From: Hyaloscypha bicolor E | Taxonomy: Eukaryota; Ascomycota; Leotiomycetes; Helotiales; Hyaloscyphaceae | Direction: 5' to 3' | Length of the DNA stretch: 64,000 nucleotides | Assembly: GCF_002865645.1 (NCBI RefSeq) | Contig: NW_020194589.1 | Span: 666,812 to 730,811, forward strand | In this document: positions 12,992 to 25,494 of the stretch, piece after piece | How the letters are laid out: each line of letters starts with the position of its first letter | How positions within the stretch are numbered: position 1 is the stretch's first letter | Position numbers and translations under genes: made by a program | Notes under the pieces: model-generated | Told to the model about the DNA's origin: nothing | Seen by the model: only the letters and a program-made list of their open reading frames with translations | The model's database searches: none

Positions 12992-13234
12992 TGGAATTCG
13001 ATTTTCCCCAACAATTCCTGCATCTTTAGAATTCGGAGTATAGAGGACCGTATCATCAACACTTCTGCGACTCCGTCAGTATCTATAAAGAGCAAGGGAA
13101 GTTATTCGACTCACTCGTGGTCCTTCCGCAGCGGACATGGAATTCGATTTGCCCCTTTGAGAAAGTTGTCGGATGGAGTATTCCAAACACAGAGCACTGA
13201 GTCGGCCGGGAAGCCGTGGAATTCGATTTGCCCC
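12992..13234 (+). repeat. Three dispersed copies of TGGAATTCGATTTKCCCC
   Basis: Near-identical 18-bp words occur at 12992-13009, 13138-13155 and 13217-13234, all on the plus strand. The spacings of 146 and 79 bp are not multiples of three, so they are not repeats of a protein frame. Role unknown. Confidence 0.85.
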
Positions 13235-14445
13235 CTTTTGGGAGGGTGCCGTCGGGCCACCCCACCGGGATTGTCGAAAGAATATTCGTCAGGATACGCT
13301 ATGGCACTTGGGCCGGAAGAATAGAAAGTCAACGCTATGCGCCTCTTTGGGACGGAGAGGGCGAGGAGGGAAGGTGGTCGGATTGCTGGGCGGAGTTTGG
13401 CCTGCTGATGAGCTCTTTGATGTGGTTGACGTAGATGGTACTAATCATTGAATTAGCATGGATGATTCTTGAACGTCAAGACTCGTGAGAGAGCTGGGAA
13501 GGCGGAGCCAGGCTCCCAAAACACATGCAAATTCTCGCGAAGCTCCTGCGCTCTGAGCTCTCGTACAAGAAGACAGCATAACTTACCTTGTCATCGTGAT
13601 CCACGTCATCACCAGCATCGCAGAGGGTCGTTCGCGCAGCCAGACTCGAGACGCCCACCTTTGAGAGAGGTAATAATAAGCAAGACCGAGAGCCATGCTT
13701 AAATACGATAAGCGAATGTTTGAATTGATGTTTAAATGATTGTCGTTATCAATATTCAAACGAATGTTGAATGGTAATGAGTGTTTGATGGTGAAGAGAG
13801 GAAATTGTGGGACGAGAACTCCATTTTGATTCAGCTGAAAGTCTTTTGGAAGGAGCGTTCAAAACAACTCCCATAGCAACTGATGTGGTCTGTTCTCGAG
13901 TGCCTCATTGATACGTCATGAACATAGGCCGTTCCGTCCTCTCGTCCATCCTGCCTTCCTCTGCTTCAATCGAAAGCTCGTGACAAACGCGAAACATCGG
14001 CACGGAATCTCTTAATCTCTTGGTCAGAGAGTTCTCACAATCCATGGCGCGGAAAACATAACTACACATATATGTAACCCCTAAGACTGGATTTTGTGCA
14101 TTGAAAGAAGATGCGCATCATGCATCTCTCAGTCCATCGAGATATATCACACAAACACCCTTAATTAGACACGTCTTGAAAGAACTTGAATTGGTGACCA
14201 CATAGACACAGAAAATGAAAGCGTACGAATCAAGAGAATCGAGAAAAGCAACAAATAACACTGACTTGGAACCACCCAAGCAGGAGAAAACTCTTGAGTG
14301 GGAGGGCCTCGACTCGCGATTTCCTAGAAGGCGGCACTTGTGACAGAGAGATAATCGGTTGCATCTTTAGCGTGGCAGCTGCCTTTAAGCGCCACTTGGC
14401 TCGATTGCTAGGCAAAATTCAGTAAGGAAATTGTAGCCGGGGCAT

Positions 14446-14640
14446 AGAGGAGACTAAAATGAGTTCCGTTTTAAAGTGCGTAAGCTAACTTAAGGCATGC
14501 TCAGGTTCTACTCAGTCTTGCTCAGGATCTGCTCCGGCATGCTCACCCTCAGCTCAGGTTAAAGCAGCAGTTGCTCACGTCCGGAGACTAAAACAGAACC
14601 GGACATGATAAGTTTAGAGTCAGCCTTTTGTGGAAGTCAG
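14446..14640 (+). repeat. Direct repeat copy 2 (partner at 10911-11095)
   Basis: Same ordered words as copy 1, including ACTAAAATG, GCTCAGG, CATGCTCACCCTC, AGCTCAGGTTAAAG and ACTAAAACAGAACCGG, again in plus orientation. Together the copies bracket a ~3.35-kb segment that carries the hypothetical gene. Confidence 0.65.
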
Positions 14641-14960
14641 GCACATAAGGCCAATAAAGGCAACCAAGGAGATTAAAGTCGTGACGAGGCGGAGAAGGCA
14701 CTATTATTTATTCGTAGTCTTTGGGCTTGTTATTATGGGTCCGGGCACTCTATAGTACTTGTCCTGCTTTTTTCATAGTAATCAAAAAATAGATTTGAGT
14801 AGTCCCTAACCGAGAAAGTTATATAAGTCCCCTATATCGCTTCAATTCGTACAAGAAGCTGAGCAAAATTCTTTCTAGTCTTAAGCCAAGATAATAGAAC
14901 CAATATAACATAGTGCAATATGTTTCTAAACCGCTTAACCCTGCCTATTAAAACAAATTC
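14641..14960. other. Transition from balanced island into AT-rich block
   Basis: No gene seen. Composition drifts to AT-rich from about 14700. The stretch just before 14900 has LTR-like character (pyrimidine/purine runs, AACCAATATAACA), but no partner copy was found in the window. Confidence 0.4.
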
Positions 14961-17900
14961 TCTTAGCTAGTATTACCCTAATACATAAACCTAAAGTCTA
15001 ACCTCCTGCTCCCCTCAAGCTTAGTATTAACCTTATACTCCCTCTACTACTCCAATATTAATATATTCCAAATCCTCGCTTTCTACTTATTTCTCCAAAT
15101 ATAATAAGCTTTCATAAATAAAAACAAACTAATATTTAATAAGTTAATAATAATCAAGTTATAGTTACTATAATAATAGAGAGACTTATTATTAATATAA
15201 TAAATAAAGTTAGTATAGATATTATTAAATTAAATAGATATATTATATAAAGCTATAAAGATAAAGTATATACTAATATTATTAGAATTTTTGAATATCT
15301 ATTATAAGAAGGAAATATTAGTTAAGTATAAGCTAGTAAAGTAATAAAGAAGAAAGCGAACTTATAATAACGAGAATAGTATAGTAATAAGAGTATAAGA
15401 GAAGAACTAAAACAAGAATATAAGTGCCCTAAATCTAGTAAAGCAAACCAGGCCAGAAATGAAAAGTAATTAAATAAGGTAATATCTAGATAAATTAAAA
15501 TATAAATATAAGTATATATTTATTAGTCTATTTACTAAGCCATATAATTAGAAAAAAATATAATAATATAAGCTATTAAAAATATAATTATTAAGAGATT
15601 AGTATTAAAGATATTAAATTCTATTAATTTAAGAATTAAAATAATATAAATATTAACTAGGAACTAAGAAATATAAGTAATAAATCCAATTATATAAAAT
15701 AGCTAGAGATTATAGTCTTTAGCTATATTTTAAAAATATTAAAAGATAATAGCTTAGTAATTATATATGTCTTCTTTTAAGAAATTATTATAAAGAATAT
15801 AATTTATAATAATTTTAATTTTATATTCTATAAACTAGCTATTAGATTAATACCAGGCCTTAGTTTAAATAATAGAGGCAGGTATTATAAAAAAGAAGGT
15901 AATACTAATAAAAAAAGTAATAAAACCATTAATTAGAAAAAGCTAGTACTAGCTTATCTAGTCTGTAATACTTCTTATATAAAAAAAGTAAAGGCAAGAA
16001 TAAAGGTAATAATAATAATAATAAATAAAGTAATTCAGAAATAGCTATTAATAAGAATTAGTAGAGAGTAAAAACAATAATTTTAGTTATTATATCTAAG
16101 TCTAATTAGAAGCTTTTATAAAATATAAAAATAGGAAAGCCAGAATATAATATTAGAAATAAATCTATTTTATTAGCCTTATTAATTATAAATTACCTTA
16201 TAAAAATAAACTTTAAATTACCTCTAGTAATTCTAGAATTAATTATATTATATAAAAGCCTTTTTTGCCTTAAATTATATATTAAAATATAGTAATAATT
16301 AATTATAAAATTATTTATATCAGGATTTACTAGTTAGATTTAATCTTTTTAGATACTAATTATAAAGAAAGCTTAGTAAAAAGAAAAGAAAAAAGGAAAA
16401 TAATATTTCTAAAGTTATAGTTTACTTATATTTAGTTTTAAAAAATTATAGTAAAATATATATATTTTACTATTAGTATTTAAATACAAGTTATTAAGAA
16501 AATTATTAGAAATTATTTATACTAAATTACTATAATTTATTTAAAAACCAAAGAATATAATATACTATTAAAAGATTAGTAAAAAGATAACTATATTAGA
16601 TATTAGATCTTATAGCCTAAAGATATATTTACTAGTCTAATTACCTAACTAACTTCTTTTCTTTTTTCTTTATCTAAATAAATACGGGATTAAATTTAGT
16701 ATAATACTTATATATTAATTTTTTATAAATATTTAACTAGTATTCTATAATATCTAAATCTAGAAACGGGTTTTTATAAAATATATCTTTATTTTTATTA
16801 AAGTCTAATATTATTAAGTTTTATTATTAGTAAATTAAGATATTTGCTCGTTTTTTTCTTTTTAGTATTTAATATCTTAGTAATTAAATTAATATTAAGG
16901 TAAGATCTACTAACTAGAAAAAACTATATTCTTATATAATAAGAAAAAAACATATTAAGTAATAATAATAGCTAAGGCTATAATACTTTAAAAATATTAT
17001 TTAGAAACTTTAGTTTATAAAAATACTCTAGTATTAGTAATAGATCCTATAATACATATATATTAAAAATTCTAGTTAGGCTATTTCTTAAACTTTATTA
17101 GCTAATATAAGCTAAATATATATAAATATCTATAGTATTATAGAAATAATAATTCTTATTTAAACTATAATATTTCTATTAATATGAATTCAGAATATAT
17201 AAAAATAAATACAAGTATCTAAACTCTAAAATTAGCCCGAAAATAAAAGCATATATATTTAATAGATATTTTTTAAAGAAATTATAGGTAAGGAATCTAA
17301 TTACTAGTAGTTTTCTATTTAAAGAACTATATCTAGAGCTTTAGAAATTATAAAAGACTGCGAAATAAAGATCTTAAAATAATATATCTTTATAGCTTAA
17401 TAGAAATAACTCGTTACTTATTAAAAAGAAAAATAATTATAATTAGAAACCCGTATATAAATATTATAATATTAGTTTTTATTATTTCCATACCAGAATT
17501 TGCTATAATAGCGGAATATAAAGTACTTTTAAGAAATAAAGCCCGTTACTAGAAAATATTATAATTTACTTAAATATATAAATACTAATTATAATAAATA
17601 AATAATAGATATTTAACTAGACTTCTAACTACTAGTTAGAATCTAAAGTTTACTAAGGAAATATAAATAATTTATAAGGCCAAAATAGAATATAATTCAT
17701 TATTTAGAGCTAATTTTATTTTATTATATAATTTATAAAAACTTGGAGAAATTCTTAAAGTATTTAATTATTAAAAAAAAGACTAATTAGCTAAGAAAGA
17801 AATATAAACTATTTAAGTATTAATTTATATAAATTCAAAGTAATAATTTAGTAAATTTTGGATTATATTATTATTATATCCTATAAATATATATTTTATA

Positions 17901-19764
17901 TTAACTTATTATACTAATAATAGAAAATGCAAGAACCCTAATATATTAAGAAAAGATATATTAGAATTTATAATTACCTGAAATTCGGGCTTAATTAATA
18001 ATTAGGCTACCCGGAATAGCTATTATAGATAAGGAAATTAAATATAATTATTAAGGTTAGAAAAAAGAAAATAAGGAAAATACTTATAGAAATAAAAAAG
18101 TAATATAATTTACCTTTCTATATAACTAAAGAAAAAGAGAATTAAAGTTAAGGAATAGAAATAGGTTTTTTAATAAAAGTTTAATTATAGAAAAATAAAG
18201 ATTTTAATATATCTCTTAGAAAGTTACTAGCTTTTATAAAGAAAAGAAATAAGAATACAATTTATAGAATTCAGGTTCTATTTTCAAGATTTCTAATTAT
18301 AAAATAGAGGAAAAACAAATACTTTAGACCTATTTCTAAAACTTTAAAATAACTCATTTTATACTAGTAAATAAATAATTAGAAATATAGAAATAACTAT
18401 TTAGTATAAAAGTTCTTTAATTATTTATTTATTATATTCTCGTTTTATAATTCTTTTAAATATATTATTATTACTTTTTTTTAGAAATTAGTAGAATAGA
18501 AAAAGCTAATACTAACTTTATTTTATTAGACTAAAGACATTAATAAGCTCTTTCTTAGCTAATTTAATAAAAGAAATAAGATTAATTATATATTAGCTCT
18601 TTCTAATAATATTAGTAAATAAAATTAATAAATCTAAACTGCTTTACTTTATTAATTAAATATAATTAAAATAGATTCTTATTAACTCAAATATAATTTT
18701 ATTCTTTTAGCTCGAATAAGCTTTTAAATAATAGCTTATACTTTCTTTATTAGTTATTTAAACTTTTATTAATAAAATATTATATAATTTATAATAAAAT
18801 TAGATTTATCTAAAGCTTTTTTCTATTTATTATTAATATAATAAGTATTTAGATAATTAGTTAATATTTATATTTAATTATATTATTACCTTTAGAATTA
18901 TAAGCTAAAATAATAATTCTATTAATTTCTAGCTTATTAAGTTCCTAAATTACTATTTCTTTAAATTCTAATTTATTATTTACCTTAAATTATCTAAATA
19001 AACTATCTTTATATATAATTTCTTTCTAGATAAACTTAGTAATCTTTTTACTAGTTAAGTTCTTTAAAGGTCTAGCCTTAACTTATTTAAAGAAATTATT
19101 TCTAGCTATAACTAATAAAGTACTTTTTTTTTCTAATATATCTAATTTTATTATATAACTTCTTAATAATAATTTCTTTTTATTTCTAGTTATTAATAAT
19201 TAGCTAATATAAATAGGCTTTAATTATAATTCTCTATAGTAATTTGTCTCTTATATTATAATTCTAAACTTTTTTATTTAATTTCCGGAATTTTAATCTT
19301 AATATTTCTTTAGGTTTTATAAGTATTATAAGGTATTATATAATAGCTTAGCTTTATTCTAAATAACTATTATCTAATAAGTGTAATAAAGTAGCCTTAT
19401 TCTTAAATATAGTATTAGTTTTACTAAAGATTATATAATCTCGATTATATCTAAGATTATATAATTTCATAAACTTATTTTTTTCTAAGAATTCAAAATT
19501 ATTTCTAGACTATAATAGATTAAAACCTAATTAATATACTTAGCTAGAAGCCTTTACTCAGGTTATATAATCTTAGATATATTTATAATTATATAATATA
19601 TCTTTTTAAGTTAATAGAATAATTATATATTATTTAAGAAGCTTAAATATCTTAAGAAATATAGTTCTTGGTTTTATTTCTATTTCTTTTTTCTTTTCTT
19701 TTCTCTTTAGAGAATTCTATTTAGTTAATTAATCTACTAGTTTTCTTTATATAAAAGCCTGGCC
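14961..19764. mobile_element. RIP-degraded transposon sequence, unclassified
   Basis: Extremely AT-rich with stops in all frames. On the plus strand a glutamine-read-through frame can be followed through roughly 15800-16700 without a recognisable domain. From about 18400 to 19750 the plus reading is Leu/Ile/Phe-rich, suggesting minus-strand coding ancestry. The pattern is that of mutated repeats and not of unique non-coding DNA. Confidence 0.55.
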
Positions 19765-19955
19765 CGTAATAGTATTTATAGTACTATAATAAAAAGAATT
19801 AAAAATAAAAAGCTTAAAAAATTAATATATTATTTGAACTAATTATATATATAAATAGAAGTCTTATATAACTATCTAACTAGTACTTATAAGCCTAAAA
19901 AGCAAAACATATAATAATAGTTATTAAATATAAGAGGAAAAACCTTATTATAATA
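19765..19955. repeat. LTR-like segment, copy A (copy B ends at 55101)
   Basis: Aligns in the same orientation with about 54896-55101, sharing for example CTAATTATATATATAAATAG and the terminal AAAAACCYTAYTATAATA. Most differences are C/T or G/A. The shared end fits a RIP-mutated LTR terminus (CCACTGTGACA type, inferred). It directly abuts the copia fragment on its right. Confidence 0.55.
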
Positions 19956-21170
19956 TTTATAAACTTTTTCTGAATTTAAAGATTTTAGTCTAGTATAAAG
20001 GAAATACTAGTTAATTAGGCTAGTAAAAAGGGCTATATAAGCTTATATTTATAGAGAATAAATAGTATATACTAGCTTTATTATATAATAATACCTCTTT
20101 TTATTTAATCTTTATAAAGCTATTTCTATAAGAGAATAAAAGCCTTAATTTTAATAATTCTAGCTCTAATTCCGAATATAACTATAGTAATAACTAAAGA
20201 GATATAAATATAATTTCTTTTATTATTTTCCTAAAATATAATAGGAAATAATCTTATAAAATATTATTTAAAGTTATAGTATTTCTATAAAATAATAATA
20301 TAGAAATAGAAGAAATAGATATATATCTAATAAAAGATACTTAGTATTATAATTTCTATTAAACTAAAATTATAGAACTTCTAAAAAGAAAAGTATTTAT
20401 AATTATTTCTTATTTAAAAGTTCTAGAGAAAATATATATTTTTAATTCCAAGTTTATTAATAAGATTAAGAATAAGAATACTAATAAAGAGCTTTATAAA
20501 TTAAAACTTATAGTTTAAATATATAATAATTAAAAGAAATATACTATATTAATATAAATACTAACTATTTAATATATTAGCTAAAGAATTATCTTTAGTA
20601 TTATTACTATAATAACTAAAATTATAAGACTCTATTTATAAGATATCTTATAAATATATATTTAGTTAATTATTTCCCTAAATCGCGATTTTTATATAAA
20701 ATTATTTTGAAAGCTTACTAAATAGCTAGAACTATAAAATGATTTAGTTCTAAAAGTAATAAAACTACTATATAATATACTAGAAGCTAGAAACTACTAG
20801 TTTAGGACTTATTACTCTTATTATATTAACGAGCTTATTATAAAATAGTTAACTTATAATTTATATTTCTTTTATAGCAAGTAACTATTTAATATAATAG
20901 GCCTATAAACTAATAATACTTTATTTATTAGAAACAACGACTTTATAGAATTAGAGTAATTAAAACTTAAGGAAGCTTAGTTCCTAACTAAGAAGCAGGA
21001 ATAGCTTACTTTTAACTATAATCTAAAGTTTAATAAAGGTATTATATATATTAAAACTACTAAAAATACTATAATTATAGGAACTAAGATTACCGGAATT
21101 ACTCTTATATAAGAGTACTAGTATAATTACCTAAAGACTATATTAACTAAGAACTCTACTATAATAAGTA
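19956..21170 (+). mobile_element. Second copia relic, pol fragment truncated at both ends
   Basis: The reading matches the first copia element (about 3700-4860) in order. It covers the region between integrase and RT (LNLKILVQYKGNT versus LNLNILIWYKGNT), then RT up to the segment ISNSG near 21175. Both ends are abrupt. The left abuts LTR-like sequence and the right meets a small inverted-repeat element and balanced DNA. Integrase, RNase H and LTRs are missing. All coding capacity is lost through RIP-type stops. Confidence 0.75.
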
Positions 21171-21246
21171 ATAGTGGGTCCCCACAAAACCAGCCTGGCA
21201 CGGTCCAGTTGCCATACCAAAAAACCCCTACACTTTGACCCACTGT
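21171..21246. mobile_element. 76-bp candidate mini inverted-repeat element
   Basis: Begins ATAGTGGGTC and ends GACCCACTGT (reverse complement ACAGTGGGTC), a 10-bp inverted repeat with one C/T difference, flanked by TA on both sides (21169-21170, 21247-21248). Such ends and a TA duplication fit a Tc1/mariner-pogo MITE. The copia frame does not resume on the right, so it marks a rearranged boundary and not a clean insertion. Confidence 0.4.
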
Positions 21247-21248
21247 TA

Positions 21249-22822
21249 CATTTAATTAGGGGGGGAGAGTATCACGCCTCTCGTGGGAAAATGAAAGATT
21301 GGCGGACTTGAGCAGAGGACAATGGCCAGCTAACAACGCATTTATAATGATCCGAGACCACAGATGAAGGATAGCGAGATATATATTCAATACTGACATG
21401 CACAAAAGACAGGAGGATGAAACACGTGGAGGGCAGCTGATGAGGTCGATCGAAACAGCGACCATGAGCGCCACGCTAAATCTTTAGCGTAAAGCCACTG
21501 AATTTTAAGCGAGCCTATTAAATCAAATTTATGTGCTTCTCTCCAATCCATTCGTCCAAGGCCAACCGATCAAAGCCTTACTCCATAGAACACCTAGCCA
21601 CTTCTTTCACCCAATGCTTGAATAAGCGAGACTTTTCCTCCAAGTCTAATTGGCCGACAAATTCGCTTAGCTCAAAAAGCGTTACCTTGTTTGGTCCAAT
21701 GCTTTACTCATATTCGCTTAGCTTGAATTTCACGTCCTCAGCACGTGACACCTCGAGTATTTGGCGTGATCTGGATAAGTAAACTGTTTCAGGGTACGCG
21801 GAGCTCGAAGCCCGACGTCGGATACTGTTTTAAAGTGATGCGAGGAACTTTCCCGCGGAGTTCACATCAATTGCATGGTGGTGTGGTGACTAGGCCAATC
21901 ACAGGCCGTGTAATGGATTACGTCTTTCCACAAACCCTACCATATTGCTCAGCAAACGGGGGTACGCTGGCGCATTTGGGTCAGCCCGACCTCAAATGTC
22001 CGAACAACCTTTCAAACCCCTGCAACAGGGCTGCCTTCCTGGTTGTTTTCTCGGTGTGGCTGGCGTGCGAGGCCTGAAAAATCACTTGTTTTTTTATACA
22101 ACCTTCTAAACCGGCAAAACCGGCCAGCTAGGAACGATTCTGGAATACTTCAAAGACATTTTTACTAAATACAAGTTCATTTCTCAAAGCCTTTATTCTA
22201 ATAAATTACTAGAAACGTTTCTAGAACGCTTCCAAGTCGCTTTAGTTAGGGCTTGGGTTAGTCTGGGGGTTTAGGGGGTGGTAGGAGGCCCCCGTATTAG
22301 GAATACCTTAGAGACGTTTTGGTAACAATATAGAAATGTAGTTCCAGATTCCATGTATCTTACATAATAGACGGGAAGGCACAGGGAGTGTGGAGACAAT
22401 ACTTCGTATTTAATCCTTAAAAGTTGTAAAAGGCCAGGTGGAGACACAAAGCACGCCAGCTCAAATACATATTCGCAATAACTTTTCAGACCCCCTGCAA
22501 CGGCCACGTGGAGACGTCAAGCAGGCCAGTTGGGCCACCTTGCTGCCCGACCCTCCCCGGATGCAACCCATCGACAAGATCGAAGGCAGTTTTTGGGAAC
22601 CCACCTCAACCCATCCTGTCCCCGGGGGCTAAATGGACATTCCCCGTGAGTCATGGGTCCTTGTCGCACAGCCTAGCGGTGACTGGTCTAGGATGAGAAT
22701 ACTACCGTGGCCGCGGCAGGACCAATTGAGGTGCAAAAGCAATAAAAGCGTAGGCAATAAATGGGACAAATAGACCGGGCTCTAGTGTTCCGCATTCTCG
22801 GATAAGAGAGAGTGCTTGGAGG
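21249..22822. other. Non-coding interval, no supported gene
   Basis: Balanced composition. Short frames on both strands overlap without any protein family feature. A G-rich stretch near 22240-22290 contains TTAGGG-like words but is not a telomere array. No RNA gene seen. Confidence 0.5.
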
Positions 22823-23064
22823 CTAGAAGGATTCACCGCTCTCACCACCCACACTACTCAACCCCACAAAATGAAATTTGGAGATCTTACCGCCGCAGCC
22901 CCAAGAAAATAATACGATATTCGCAACCCTGAAACTTTTTCCATTAAAACCTAAGTGTTTAGGATTTTCTAAGTACTTTGGAAAATTTGCAAATTTTTGG
23001 TGCTTGGACAGGGCTAAAAGTGGGCGATGTAGTGGTTTCGGCAGGTGGCGGTGAACCCTTCCAG
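22823..23064. mobile_element. 242-bp MITE-like element with terminal inverted repeats
   Basis: The left end CTAGAAGGATTCACCGC (22823-22839) is the near-perfect inverse of the right end GCGGTGAACCCTTCCAG (23048-23064). Weaker inverted similarity continues inward for roughly 30 more bases (ACCACTAC..., CCCAC...). The interior lacks coding features. No clear target duplication was found, so the superfamily is open. Confidence 0.55.
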
Positions 23065-23518
23065 TACAAAGCAATCAATAGCTGTCCTACCTGAACAACA
23101 CAGAATCGATTTTTGCACCTTGGTAGCCTCCGATATTTACCGAAAGCTTATCTCCCCACGAAAACTGAGCACCTAGATGGAACGCCTCTTTGCGCGAAAT
23201 CAATGATAGGTTGAATGGCTGCAGATCTCTCTCTGCCAAGAATCGGCAGTTTGATTCCTCACAAAGAACAAGGAATGTCAGTCTACTTTTCTGTGATTCT
23301 ATACATATAATCCAATCAGCCCTCTCCGAGGATCATTAAGATTCACATCAAAAAATCAACCAATAGGTTAAAGCTAACATTCCTTGCTAATCTACCTTGA
23401 GATAACAATCCTGGCCAGCAAAACTTCGACATCTCCTTCGACAATCATCAGACCAGAGATAATCCTGAATAACTTTTCGACTCTAGCTCAAAAAATAAAT
23501 CCTCTTAGTCGGGAAATA

Positions 23519-25494
23519 ATGACGGGCCGTTCGAAAGAAGATGAGGTTAGCACTGTTGAGGTTCCCAATAGTGTTGACGTGGACCAGGACCGAATCGAAC
23601 GCCGTGTGTTGAGGAAGATAGACCTCAGGTGAAAACACGATGCGGGTTGTTTCCTCATATGGACTTTTGCTTATAATACCCGCTAAATAGACTCGTCCCT
23701 CTTCTCACCATTTGCTATTTTCTCCAATACCTTGATAAAGCGTCTCTTGGATTCGCATCTATCATGGGAATTATCGAAGACAACGCAAGTCCTCATTCCC
23801 CATAATCTATTTCTCGAAGAAACCAAATGGCTACTAAAACCAAATGGGGACACCAGAACCTCCAAGGACAAGAATACTCATGGGCGAACTCGATCTTCTT
23901 CTTCGGGTACCTCGCATTCACCTTCCCGACCTCGATTCTCATTGTGAAATTCCCAATCGGCAAATATGTCTCCGTTACTGTGTAAGGTCCCTCTATTTAA
24001 TTCTATCCCTCAAGATTACCCACCCCATAACTTCTACTTAGCTAACCGATTTCAACATTCAGAATGGTTTGGGCCATAATCCTCATGCTCCACGCTGCCA
24101 CTCATAACTTTTCTGGCCTAATGGCCGTGCGTTTCTTTCTCGGGGTCGGCGAAGCAACTGTTGTGCCAGCATTTGCTCTCCTCACCGGAACATTCTACAA
24201 GAGAGAAGAGCAGCCCCTAAGACAGTGCGCGTTTTTCCTTGGCGATGGCATCGCTGGTATATTAGGTGGGTTGATAGTTTGGGGCATTGCTCATATTCAA
24301 GGCAAACTGGAAACTTGGAAGGTGAGTTCAAATGCCATCCCTTTGGGTTGACTGACGTACAGCTTGTTTCGAGCTCACATTTGAATAGTATTTATTCTTG
24401 ATATACGGAGCAATAACCGCTTTCTTTGGAGGGATATTGTTTTTCACCCTTCCCGATGGCCCCTCGAAGGCAAAGTTTCTCACAGAGGAAGAGAGAGCAA
24501 TAGCCGTTGATAGAGTACAGATGAATGGGGGTAAAAAAGTCATTAACTACCAGAGATATCAGGTTATTGAGGCCTTGTCAGACCCACAGGCGTGGCTGCT
24601 AGTTCTTAACACATTCTGTGTCAATGTTGCGACTGGTGGCCTTTCGAGTGTAAGTCCAACACTGAAAGAGTAAAATGGGATTTGCCCGCTAACCCAAGGC
24701 AGTTCGGCAACATATTGATCCAGGGTTTTGGCTTCAGCTTATTCTCAACGCTCCTCCTTCAGATTCCGGCCGGCGCTGCACAAATCCTATTTGTGTGCAT
24801 TGGGTGCGTTGTACTATGCTATATACCTTATTTAGTTAATGCTAATAATGACTTTTAGTGCCTATTTCGGAACGTATGTAAAGAACGCACGACTCCTGAC
24901 AATGGTTTTCTTCATGCTAGTCAGGTACGCTCGACTCTTGATTTCTCTAAACTAACGTACAACTCCTAATTACTTTTAGCATCACTGGCACAGCAATGAT
25001 GTTTGCCATCCCAGCTCGACACCGCGTCGCTAGATACGCAGGTTCATGTCTCACATCTGCATTCTCCGCCAATTTACCTATGGCGACATCGATGGTGACA
25101 TCCAACATCGCGGGATTCACCAAAAAGGCCACTGTGATGGCAATGATATTTATTGCTTACTGCGTTGGCCGTATCGCAGGGCCACAGTTCTTCTTACAGA
25201 GCGAAGCTCCCAAATATCCGGTATGACATCCTGTGAATAATATGAACGGAGGAGGCAAGACCTATGCTGATGTTTTTAATGTTTGAATAGACGGGACTGA
25301 AGGCCATTCTTGCGGTATTTTCTTCCGCGGCTGTTATTGCGCTTATACTGAGAGCTTATTTAATGTGGGAGAATGCTAAACGCGACAAAGACGTTGGAGC
25401 AACTCTTGGGGCAAGTAATGAATCATCTGAGCTCTCAGAAATCGACGAGAATTTCACAGATCGTGAGAATAGGAACTTCCGTTACTTGTTGTAA
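23519..25494 (+). CDS. MFS transporter, anion:cation symporter family (allantoate permease type)
   Basis: Nine exons: 23519-23628, 23691-23784, 23857-23981, 24063-24321, 24389-24649, 24703-24803, 24859-24924, 24980-25220 and 25291-25494. They give 486 aa in one frame. Every junction restores family sequence. Exon 1/2 gives RRVLRKIDLRLVPLLTICYF and then LQYLDKASLGFASIMGI, the first helix of the Dal5/Tna1-like group. Later come QEYSWANSIFFFGYLAFTFP, VRFFLGVGEA and EERAIAVDR, all hallmarks of fungal ACS transporters. Intron 2 (23785-23856) is GC-AG with a GCAAGT donor; the other introns are GT-AG. The start at 23519 has A at -3; the frame is open upstream to 23384 but that extension looks unconserved. 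It probably sits in the plasma membrane and imports a small organic anion (allantoate, nicotinate or vitamin-like). The substrate cannot be read from sequence. Confidence 0.9.

Larger units (their letters stand above)
11927..14445. other. Non-coding interval with local repeats, no supported gene
   Basis: Balanced base composition. Several frames of 60-185 codons overlap on both strands, but none shows a domain, splice structure or consistent coding character. The interval contains a GA microsatellite (12868-12895), a diverged tandem duplication (12581-12828) and three copies of an 18-bp word (12992, 13138, 13217). It may be an old repetitive unit or a long non-coding transcript. No evidence decides. 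Confidence 0.5.

Noticed and set aside
22240..22290. TTAGGG-like G-rich stretch suggesting an interstitial telomere
   Set aside because: Only scattered, irregular TTAGGG/TTGGGTTAG-like words; no tandem array.
23629..23690. Stretch reading GCFLIWTFAY after KIDLR in the MFS gene
   Set aside because: It lies behind an in-frame TGA; treating it as an intron gives a perfect family reading (DLRLVPLLTICYF).
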